Below, in pieces: positions 57,144 to 64,000 of a stretch of DNA of 64,000 nt. The notes beneath the pieces are model-generated. The model was not told the DNA's origin. It searched no databases and worked only from the letters and a program-made list of their open reading frames with translations. This stretch comes from Halomonas lysinitropha (lineage in GTDB: Bacteria > Pseudomonadota > Gammaproteobacteria > Pseudomonadales > Halomonadaceae): contig NZ_CABVOU010000046.1 in NCBI RefSeq assembly GCF_902500215.1, positions 64,136 to 128,135 of the forward strand, in the 5' to 3' direction. Position numbers and translations under genes: made by a program. How positions within the stretch are numbered: the stretch's first letter is position 1; the number at the start of each line of letters is the position of its first letter.

Positions 57144-58370
57144 CTAACGGGTGACCAGGCGTCCCGTGTCGTCGATTTCCAGCCGCCGGTTGCGGCCGGC
57201 GAACAGGGCGAAGCTCATGCTGACGGCGATGATACCCAGCAGCACCAGGGTCAGAGTGGTCAGCCCTACCTCGAACTGCAGCATGACACCGATCCCCAGT
57301 GGTCCCATGGCGGCCAGGGTATAGCCGCCCCCCTGGACCAGCCCCGAGAGCTTGCCGGCGAGGCGCGAGGTGGCGGTGCGCAGCACGATCAGGGTGAGGG
57401 CCAGGCTGAAGCCGCCTCCCTGACCGAGGCCCAGCAGCACCACGCCGGGCCAGCGCCATACCGCCGGTGCCTGCAACAGCAGCCAGAAGCCGGCGGCGAC
57501 CAGGCCCAGCACGATCAGCAGGGCAGGCCGCTGGTCGCGACCCAGCCGTGCCAGCCAGGGTGCCGTCAGGGCCGAGATCAGCTGTACCATCACCGAGGCG
57601 CCCATCATCCAGCCGGCCTGTGCCTCGCTGAACCCGCGAGCCACCAGCAGGGTGGGCAGCCAGCCGAAGACGATGTAGGCCAACGACGACTGGCTGCCCA
57701 TGAACAGCATCACTTGCCAGGCCAGTGGCTGGCTCAGCAGCTCCCGGGTGGACCCGCCACCTTCGGGCAGGTGGGTGGCGGTATCATGGCGTGGCATCAG
57801 CCACTGCCAGGCCACCAGGGCGATCAGCGCCAGCAGGGACCAGCTGGCCAGCCCGGCAGGCCAGCCGCCCAGGGTGTCGGCCAGGGGGATGCTCAGGCCC
57901 GCCCCCAGGGCGCCGCCGAGGCAGAGTGCCATGGTGTAGACCCCGGTCATCAGGTCGGCACCGGCAGGCAGCTCGCGTTTGACCAGCGCCGGGAGCAGGG
58001 TGCCGGCCACGCCGATGGCGGCGCCGACCATCAGGGTGCCGCCGAACAGCGCGATGACGGCCGGCACGCCACGCAGCAGCAGGCCGCCGGCCAGCAGCAA
58101 CAGGGCGGCGGCCAGGGTGTTCTCGGGGCCGAAGCGCTTGGCCAGCCAGGGCGCCAGTGGGGCAAAAATCCCCAGACAGAGTACCGGCAGGGTGGTCAGG
58201 CCGCCGATGGCCAGTGGTGAAAGCCCCGTATCCTGCTGGATGCGAGTGAGTACCGGGGCCAGGCTGGAGAGGGCAGGGCGCAGGTTGAGCCCGACCAGCA
58301 CCATCAGGCCGATAAACAGCGCCAGCTGGCGGGATGCAGGCCGAGACGCCTCAGTGCCGTTCATCATCAT
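57144..58370 (-). CDS. CynX/NimT-type MFS transporter
   Basis: 408 residues with about twelve membrane segments. The first helix ends LVGLNLRPALSSLAPVL, a hallmark of the cyanate/nitroimidazole transporter group. The start is one of three consecutive ATGs (58370, 58367, 58364) and overlaps the end of the upstream gene by ~20 bases. Substrate unknown. Confidence 0.87.
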   Translation of the reverse strand: MMMNGTEASRPASRQLALFIGLMVLVGLNLRPALSSLAPVLTRIQQDTGLSPLAIGGLTTLPVLCLGIFAPLAPWLAKRFGPENTLAAALLLLAGGLLLRGVPAVIALFGGTLMVGAAIGVAGTLLPALVKRELPAGADLMTGVYTMALCLGGALGAGLSIPLADTLGGWPAGLASWSLLALIALVAWQWLMPRHDTATHLPEGGGSTRELLSQPLAWQVMLFMGSQSSLAYIVFGWLPTLLVARGFSEAQAGWMMGASVMVQLISALTAPWLARLGRDQRPALLIVLGLVAAGFWLLLQAPAVWRWPGVVLLGLGQGGGFSLALTLIVLRTATSRLAGKLSGLVQGGGYTLAAMGPLGIGVMLQFEVGLTTLTLVLLGIIAVSMSFALFAGRNRRLEIDDTGRLVTR

Positions 58371-58902
58371 CGCGCCGCTCTGGTCGGGCCGTCGGTCGGA
58401 TAAAGCGGCGCTCGTCCCGCTGCTTGTTGGCCGAGGGGGGCTCGAGTTCGTCGTCCGCACGGAAGGTCGTCGCGCCAGGCGGCTGCGGGGCGTGGCGGTC
58501 GACGCGGCCGCGAATGCCGGAGACATCCTCGCTGCTGACCAGGGCCGGTCCCTGGATAGTGCCCCCCGGCTGGGCGGTCAGTCTGCCCTCGAAGCCCCAG
58601 CAGCGCTGAGGCACCTGGGAGACCCGCCACAGATGCCCCTGCCAATACGCCTGGCCGTCATCGGTCAGCGTCAGGCCCTCCAGCGGCACCAGGGCGGCGA
58701 ACAGCCTCGCGTTCAGCACCAGGCCGCCGCCGGCCATGCGTACGCCGCCCTGGAACTGGCCCTTCGCCAGGGATGCAAGCACGGCCTTGCGACTTTCCCG
58801 ACTTTCGAGGATGCCCTGGCCGCAGAGGTGCAGCAGGCCATCGTCGACCTGCTTGATGACCCACGCCTCCACGGGGGACTTGCCGAACAGCTTCTTGAAC
58901 AT
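58351..58902 (-). CDS. Hypothetical protein
   Basis: 183 residues from ATG 58902 (MFKKLFGKSPVEAW). A compact N-terminal domain of ~115 residues (LHLCGQGILESRESR; GLVLNARLFAALVPLEG) precedes a polar, Arg/Asp-rich, probably disordered tail. No family recognised. Between an unknown gene and the transporter gene, overlapping the latter; the three form one minus-strand unit. Confidence 0.7.
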   Translation of the reverse strand: MFKKLFGKSPVEAWVIKQVDDGLLHLCGQGILESRESRKAVLASLAKGQFQGGVRMAGGGLVLNARLFAALVPLEGLTLTDDGQAYWQGHLWRVSQVPQRCWGFEGRLTAQPGGTIQGPALVSSEDVSGIRGRVDRHAPQPPGATTFRADDELEPPSANKQRDERRFIRPTARPERRDDDERH

Positions 58903-58912
58903 GATGAGCTGC

Positions 58913-59413
58913 TTACTGCATATGGCGACGCAGGTCGCCTCGCACGCTGTCCAGCAGGGTGATAAAGCGGGTGTCACGGTTGCCGTCGATGCGGTCGACA
59001 CGCACCACGGTGCTCATGCCGCGGTCGAGGTTCAGCTGGTCGAAGATCTCCAGGGTAACTTTCTCCGCCGGATGGCTACCGGGCTCGATGCGGCCCTCCT
59101 CCAGGGTGAAGGTGGTCAGCAGGGTGGCACGCACGCGTGTCGAGCCGCCCTCTGCCAGCACCCGGCGCACGAACAGCCAGCCCTCGCAGGCCAGCGCCGT
59201 GTCGTCGTGGTCACGCAGGAAGAGGGTGCGATAGCTGGCGCCCTCGCTGGCGGCCTTGGCGGCCATGCTGCGGTAGGCCTCGGTCATGCGCGTCGACGAT
59301 ACCTTCGATTCCTCGAGCTTCTGGCGGGCGCCGTGATGTTCATGATCCAGCCGAGCCTGCTGCTGGAAGGTCAGCCAGCGTCGGTAACTGGTGACAAGAT
59401 TCTTTTCATCCAT
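58913..59413 (-). CDS. Hypothetical protein
   Basis: 166 residues (MDEKNLVTSYRRWLTF). A helical N-terminal half (~1-55) precedes a beta-rich part with WLFVRRVLAEGGSTRVRATLLTTF. No signal or membrane segment and no family recognised. Ten bases before the next gene. Confidence 0.7.
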   Translation of the reverse strand: MDEKNLVTSYRRWLTFQQQARLDHEHHGARQKLEESKVSSTRMTEAYRSMAAKAASEGASYRTLFLRDHDDTALACEGWLFVRRVLAEGGSTRVRATLLTTFTLEEGRIEPGSHPAEKVTLEIFDQLNLDRGMSTVVRVDRIDGNRDTRFITLLDSVRGDLRRHMQ

Positions 59414-59501
59414 GGAAGTGTCCTGCCTTGCATGGTGGAAGGAGTGCGGGGATCAGCGGGCGACATTCCCCTATTGCGATGCAGCCCGCCAATTGCGCGA
59501 A

Positions 59502-60809
59502 TCAGGCCTGACGTGAGCCGGAGCGGCCGTCGCGCCGTCGACGCGGCGCATGGGCCTCGTCGCCACCGCTGCGTTGGCCGGCGGCCTGCCCCGGGCCTCG
59601 CTTGCCCTGGTTGCCGTTGCGTCCCCCCGCGGAGCGCTTGCCACGACCGTTCTCGATGGGCTCCGGCTTGGCATGGGGATCGGGTTCGAAGCCCGGCTCG
59701 ATGCGCTTCTCCAGGTCGCGCTTGATCAGCCGCTCGATGCCCTTGAGCAGGCCGTGCTCGTCGACGCAGACCAGCGAGACCGCCTTGCCCTCGCTGCCGG
59801 CGCGGCCGGTGCGGCCGATGCGGTGGACATAGTCCTCGGCCACGTTGGGCAGCTCGAAGTTGACCACGTGGGGCAGCTCCTCGATATCGAGGCCGCGGGC
59901 GGCGATGTCGGTGGCCACCAGCACCTGGAGGTCACCGGTCTTGAAGGCGGCCAGTGCCTTGGTGCGGGCCGACTGGCTCTTGTTGCCATGGATCGCCATG
60001 GAGGGGATGTCCTGCTTGGAGAGCTGCTCGGCCAGACGGTTGGCGCCGTGCTTGGTGCGGGTAAAGACCAGCACCTGCTGCCAGTCGTGCCGGGTAATCA
60101 GGTGGGCCAGCAGGTCGCGCTTCTTCTCGCGGTCGACGCGGTAGATCGCCTGGTCGACGAGTTCGGCGGTGGTGTTGCGCCGTGCGACCTCGATCATCTC
60201 CGGCTTGTCGAGCAGCTTGCCGGCCAGCGCCTGGATCTCGTTGGAGAAGGTCGCCGAGAAAAGCAGGTTCTGGCGCTTCTCGGGCAGCGCGCGCAGGATC
60301 TTCTTGATGTCGTGGATGAAGCCCATGTCGAGCATGCGGTCGGCTTCGTCGAGTACCAGGATCTCGACCTTCGACAGATCCACGTGCTTCTGCTGGTGAA
60401 GGTCCAGCAGGCGGCCGGGGGTGGCGACCAGCACGTCCAGGCCGGCGCGGATGGCGTCCACCTGTGGCTGCTGGCCGACGCCGCCGAAGATCACGTGGGA
60501 GCGCAGGGTCAGGTGGCGGCCATAGTCGGCCACGCTCTCTCCGACCTGGGCAGCGAGCTCGCGGGTCGGCGTCAGCACCAGGGCACGGATCTGGCGCTTG
60601 GCAGGGCGCGGGCCGTCGGCCAGGCGCTGCAGCATCGGCAGGGTGAAGCCGGCGGTCTTGCCGGTACCGGTCTGGGCGCTGGCCAGCAGGTCACCTCCCT
60701 TGAGCACGGCGGGAATCGCCTTGAGCTGGATCGGGGTCGGAGTGGTATAGCCCTGTGCCTCGACGGCACTCAGCAGTTCGGCACGCAGGCCGAGATCGGA
60801 AAAGGTCAT
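59502..60809 (-). CDS. rhlE: ATP-dependent RNA helicase RhlE
   Basis: 435 residues. All DEAD-box motifs are present: Q motif [42 protein letters not shown] (DEAD), [21 protein letters not shown] and [10 protein letters not shown]. The C-terminal ~60 residues are basic and glycine-rich. Similar length and tail to proteobacterial RhlE; acts in RNA remodelling and ribosome assembly. Confidence 0.93.
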   Translation of the reverse strand: MTFSDLGLRAELLSAVEAQGYTTPTPIQLKAIPAVLKGGDLLASAQTGTGKTAGFTLPMLQRLADGPRPAKRQIRALVLTPTRELAAQVGESVADYGRHLTLRSHVIFGGVGQQPQVDAIRAGLDVLVATPGRLLDLHQQKHVDLSKVEILVLDEADRMLDMGFIHDIKKILRALPEKRQNLLFSATFSNEIQALAGKLLDKPEMIEVARRNTTAELVDQAIYRVDREKKRDLLAHLITRHDWQQVLVFTRTKHGANRLAEQLSKQDIPSMAIHGNKSQSARTKALAAFKTGDLQVLVATDIAARGLDIEELPHVVNFELPNVAEDYVHRIGRTGRAGSEGKAVSLVCVDEHGLLKGIERLIKRDLEKRIEPGFEPDPHAKPEPIENGRGKRSAGGRNGNQGKRGPGQAAGQRSGGDEAHAPRRRRDGRSGSRQA

Positions 60810-60950
60810 GCGGTCTCCGCAGAGACGCCCCGGTCGCGCCGCGTCGAGATACGACGTGGTCAGTCCCTGGCCAAGGCGTGTAAAAGGAATCTGGCGCGGC
60901 AGGAGGGACCAGCGATCGCCGCGTGCCGATAGTATGCCACAGTGTGCGAC

Positions 60951-61538
60951 TTAGCGCAGCCGTCGGATTTCCGCGGCGATCTCGCCGGCCACTTGGTCCC
61001 AGCTCCGGCCCAGCGCGCGTACCAGGGCAGGATAGCCGTCGGCCTCGAGCTCTTGCTCCACGGTAAAATCCTTCAGTGCCAAGAGCTCACCGCCATCATC
61101 ACGCAGCTGCCAGCGACCGGCGGCCACGGCCAGCCCGTCGGCGCGACCCTGGAAGCGGTCGATTTCCACGTGTAGCCGATAGGCAGCGGCATCGCGTTGC
61201 TCGCTTGCGGCGAGCACCACCCGGGTATCCGCCAGCCGGTCGGCGAGGCTGTCCCGCAGGCCGCGCCCGAGCTGGTCGCCCAGGGGGTCTGCCCAGCGAT
61301 GCTCGCGTGCCTCGACCAGGGTGATGTCGTCAAGCTGATAGACGATACCCTCCACATCCAGAAAGCGTGCTAGCTGGGGTGGGCGAATCAGCAGCCGATG
61401 TTCGGCATCGATACCTGCGGTCCCGCTGGCCAGGTGTCCTGTCGGTAGCGCGTAGCGGCTGGCGGGAGGAGTGGGGCTGGCGCATCCGCTCAGCCACAGG
61501 ATGGTGGCCAGGGCGGCGACCCAGGATGTCATCCTCAT
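60951..61538 (-). CDS. pqiC: PqiC-like outer-membrane lipoprotein
   Basis: 195 residues from ATG 61538, with aggag upstream. Lipoprotein signal ending in LSGCAS; the mature part is the DUF330 (ABC-type auxiliary) fold. PqiC partners PqiB in the PqiABC intermembrane lipid-transport system. Third gene of the unit; pqiB ends 25 bases upstream. Confidence 0.9.
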   Translation of the reverse strand: MRMTSWVAALATILWLSGCASPTPPASRYALPTGHLASGTAGIDAEHRLLIRPPQLARFLDVEGIVYQLDDITLVEAREHRWADPLGDQLGRGLRDSLADRLADTRVVLAASEQRDAAAYRLHVEIDRFQGRADGLAVAAGRWQLRDDGGELLALKDFTVEQELEADGYPALVRALGRSWDQVAGEIAAEIRRLR

Positions 61539-61563
61539 GGCGTCTCCTGTGGAGTGTTGGCGC

Positions 61564-63249
61564 TCATTGAGAGGCCCCTGCATTCCTGCTGGGCGCTCGG
61601 GGTATCGGGTCCCGGGTGTCTAGGCTGTCGAATAGCAGCGCCCGGGGATTCTCGTCCAGGGTACGCGCAACGGGCTGAAGGTCACGCAACAGCCGTTCCA
61701 GCTGCGCCAGGGTGGCGGTCAGGTCGCGGTAGGCGCTCGACTCGGGGGACACTCCTTCCAGTGTACCCTGCAGTGATTCCAGGGTGCTGTTCAGGTTGCC
61801 GGCGACGGCCCGGGTGTCGGGGTCGTCGATCAGAGTGCGCATGCTGGCGGTGAGTTCGCGCACTTCGGCGAGCATGGCCTCGGACGTCGCCAGGTTGCGG
61901 TCGAGCCCCTCCAGCAGGGGTTCGACTTCCAGGTCGTTGAGCTTTTCGAGCAGTGCGGTTACCTGGGCCTCGATCTGGGCGAAACCGCTCGAGCTGGTGG
62001 GGAAGACACGGCGTTCGGCAAAGGTCTCCGCGACATGCTCTCCGGCCAGGTCGCGGTTGAAGTTGATATCGACGAACATCATGCCGGTCAGGAGGTTGCC
62101 GGTCTTGAGTGAGGCGCGCAGGCCCTGATTGAAAAGCCGATCGAAGCGGTCCCGCCATTCGTCGATATTCAGGTCCTGGTTGTCGATACCCAGGCGTTGA
62201 GGCTCGATGCGCATCAGCACCGGGATGGCGAAGCTCGAGCGGGAACCCGGCTGGGGCGCGGTGAAGTTCCAGGGTACGGCCGCCACGGTGCCGATACGCA
62301 CGCCACGGAACTCCACCGGGGCGCCGCGGTTCAAGTCGCGCACGGAGTCTTCCACCAGCAGCACGTATTCCAGATAGCGGTTGAAGGTACCCTGCTGCGC
62401 GCTGTCCTCGTCCGGATAGAGGTCGAAACTGGTATCCGGCCCCACGGGCTGACCACGCATCAGGTCCTCGGGGACGCCGAAGGTCGCCCCGCCGCCGAGC
62501 AGCACCTCCAGGGATTCCAGGTTGGCGCGGAAACCCCCCGAGTCCACCCGCAGATCGAAACCGCTGGCGGTCCAGAAGCGCGTATTGTCGGTCACCAGCG
62601 TATGATAGGGACTCTCGATGAAGATGCGGTGGTCCATGCGGCGCGTCTCGACATCAAAGTTGGCTTCCTCGACACGACCCACGATGAGGCCCTGGTAGGT
62701 GATCGGATCGCCCACGCTCAGGGAGTTTCCCAACTGGCTGACCAGGTTGATACGCAGCCCCTCGGCCCCTGCCGGGGAGACCGGCGGCTGGTCGCTGACC
62801 TCGAACTCCCGGGCGTCGATCTCGCTCTGGCCCGGCTCGAGCTGGATGTAGGCGCCGGAAAGCACGGTGCCAAGCCCGCTGATACCCTCACGGCCGATGC
62901 GGGGCTTGACCACCCAGAAGCGGCTGTCCTCGACCAGCATGTCGTCGCTGTCGGGGCTCATGCGGGCGGTGATCACCGCGCGGGAAAGATCCTCCGATAG
63001 CTGGACCTGTTCGACTCGTCCCACCTCGACGTTGCGCGTCTTGATCAGGGTGCTGCCGGCCTCGATGCCCTCGGCGTTGTTCATGACCAGCGTGATCTGC
63101 GGGCCGCGACTGCGATAGTTGTCGTAGACCAGCCAAGCGCCTATCAGGAGTGCCACGAGGGGCACGATCCAGATCGGCGACAAGCGTGCCTGGGGAGTGG
63201 CGCGGGCGCGGTGGCTGTCCCGTTCGGGGGTCTCGGGTGAATCGGTCAT
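61564..63249 (-). CDS. pqiB: PqiB, MCE-domain intermembrane transport protein
   Basis: 561 residues. One N-terminal membrane anchor (LSPIWIVPLVALLIGAWLVY) and three MCE domains in tandem, the first with GIEAGSTLIKTRNVEVGRVEQV; a C-terminal coiled coil (~440-540). E. coli PqiB forms a hexameric needle that spans the periplasm. Starts within the pqiA end (4-base overlap). Confidence 0.94.
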   Translation of the reverse strand: MTDSPETPERDSHRARATPQARLSPIWIVPLVALLIGAWLVYDNYRSRGPQITLVMNNAEGIEAGSTLIKTRNVEVGRVEQVQLSEDLSRAVITARMSPDSDDMLVEDSRFWVVKPRIGREGISGLGTVLSGAYIQLEPGQSEIDAREFEVSDQPPVSPAGAEGLRINLVSQLGNSLSVGDPITYQGLIVGRVEEANFDVETRRMDHRIFIESPYHTLVTDNTRFWTASGFDLRVDSGGFRANLESLEVLLGGGATFGVPEDLMRGQPVGPDTSFDLYPDEDSAQQGTFNRYLEYVLLVEDSVRDLNRGAPVEFRGVRIGTVAAVPWNFTAPQPGSRSSFAIPVLMRIEPQRLGIDNQDLNIDEWRDRFDRLFNQGLRASLKTGNLLTGMMFVDINFNRDLAGEHVAETFAERRVFPTSSSGFAQIEAQVTALLEKLNDLEVEPLLEGLDRNLATSEAMLAEVRELTASMRTLIDDPDTRAVAGNLNSTLESLQGTLEGVSPESSAYRDLTATLAQLERLLRDLQPVARTLDENPRALLFDSLDTRDPIPRAPSRNAGASQ

Positions 63250-63992
63250 CGCGGGCTTCCTTGTCCTGTCACGGCGCTTGCGGAGCGGGACTCACGGGGC
63301 AGGGGAGGGTCCCAGAGCAGTCTCGGGTCGAAGGTCATGGCGGCGAGCATGGTGCTGATCACCACGGCACCGAAAGCCAGAGCGGCAGGCCCCGGGGTGA
63401 TCGACATCAGCGCGCCTGCCCGTATCAGGGCCACCAGGATCGCCACCACGAAGATATCGACCATCGACCAGCGGCCAATGAACTCGGTGAGACGGTAAAG
63501 GCGGGTGCGGGTCGCGGCGTTGAGTTCGTCGCTGCGCTTGACCACCAGGCAGAGCCAGGCCAGCGCTACCAGCTTGCCTACCGGCACGATCACACTGGCC
63601 ATGAAGATGACCGCGGCCACCGGCCAGGAGCCCATCTGGGCCAGTTCCACCACGCCGCCGATGATGGTGGAGGGGCTGGCATGACCCAGGCTGGTGGTGG
63701 TCATGATCGGGTAGAGGTTGGCCGGCACGTACATGACCGTGGCAGCGGCCAGCAGGGCCCAGGTGCGCTGCAGGCTGTGGGGTAGACGTGCATGCAGGCT
63801 CTCGCCGCAGCGTCGGCAGCGACCCTGGCCGCGGTGATCCAGGCGGTTGACCAGCCCGCAGGTGGCGCACCCGGCGAGTCCCTGCGGCGAAGCGGGCTCG
63901 CCGGTGCGGGCCCCCGCCGGCGCGAGAGGTTCTCCGGCCAGTGAGAACCACATCCAGTCGGCGTCCAGTGACTGGGTGGTAAACAGCAGCAT
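63246..63992 (-). CDS. pqiA: PqiA-domain membrane protein, possibly 5' partial
   Basis: 248 residues visible. A zinc-ribbon-like C-x2-C pair (CATCGLV and CRRCGESL) precedes about four membrane segments, equal to one PqiA domain. E. coli PqiA (417 residues) has two such domains. The frame is open to the window edge, but an ATG at 63992 overlaps an upstream-frame TAA (taATG), so this may be the second of two separate PqiA genes. Cannot be settled here. Confidence 0.8.
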   Translation of the reverse strand: MLLFTTQSLDADWMWFSLAGEPLAPAGARTGEPASPQGLAGCATCGLVNRLDHRGQGRCRRCGESLHARLPHSLQRTWALLAAATVMYVPANLYPIMTTTSLGHASPSTIIGGVVELAQMGSWPVAAVIFMASVIVPVGKLVALAWLCLVVKRSDELNAATRTRLYRLTEFIGRWSMVDIFVVAILVALIRAGALMSITPGPAALAFGAVVISTMLAAMTFDPRLLWDPPLPRESRSASAVTGQGSPR

Positions 63993-64000
63993 TAGAGCGA

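Overview
The window is a GC-rich, densely coded stretch of what looks like a chromosome from a gammaproteobacterium of the Halomonas/Pseudomonas type, most likely Halomonadaceae. The evidence is the conserved gene run gyrA-serC-pheA-(tyrA/aroA fusion)-cmk-rpsA, an MvaT-family nucleoid protein, a Lap-type adhesin system and pqiABC. No rRNA, tRNA, CRISPR array, prophage or insertion sequence was seen. The genus is inferred from gene content, not measured.

Layout. (1) 1-5674: 3' end of a giant RTX adhesin (type I secreted), a small conserved gene, and a lapG-lapD operon (periplasmic protease plus degenerate c-di-GMP receptor) that should control adhesin release. (2) 5804-8512: acyltransferase, rdgC, and a hot-dog thioesterase behind a PsrA-like operator. 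(3) 8631-18567: gyrA, serC, pheA, tyrA-aroA, cmk, rpsA, covering serine and aromatic amino-acid synthesis, CMP kinase and ribosomal protein S1. (4) 18880-19700: mvaT followed by a small ORF that resembles its oligomerisation region without the DNA-binding domain. (5) 19746-22401 (minus): pilD-coaE-yacG and a coupled Tus-like replication-terminator gene. (6) 22550-24186: nagZ and a hypoxanthine phosphoribosyltransferase gene. (7) 24427-30203: a LiuR-like MerR regulator, an acyl-CoA synthetase, and three consecutive valine-catabolic genes (acyl-CoA dehydrogenase, 3-hydroxyisobutyryl-CoA hydrolase, 3-hydroxyisobutyrate dehydrogenase) around a shared operator region. (8) 30514-34436: MATE exporter and a glutarate pair (gcdH plus CoA-transferase). 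(9) 34603-38045: divergent ppsR/ppsA. (10) 38163-45057: CigR-like secreted protein, LonB-like protease, Usp protein, membrane protein, membrane-anchored glycerophosphodiesterase, rraA. (11) 45260-53198: acnB, DUF1289 gene, miaE and a 1304-residue SARP/cyclase-like/AAA/TPR regulator. (12) 53270-64000: YkgJ-type protein, trhP, SRPBCC protein, DUF2789 protein, asparaginase, a three-gene unit ending in a CynX/NimT-type transporter, rhlE, and pqiA-pqiB-pqiC.

The least expected structures are non-coding. Two copies of a composite repeat (octamer array, REP-like palindrome, heptamer array) lie near 24.2-24.4 kb and 30.2-30.45 kb, with different array copy numbers. A separate 14-copy heptamer array sits at 34.5 kb. 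The two longest arrays start exactly at the stop codon of a minus-strand gene. A perfect 24-bp inverted repeat separates serC from pheA. The main protein-level candidates for new biology are the DNA-binding-domain-less MvaT-like protein next to mvaT, the Tus homologue coupled to yacG, and the twin-arginine-type signal on LapG.
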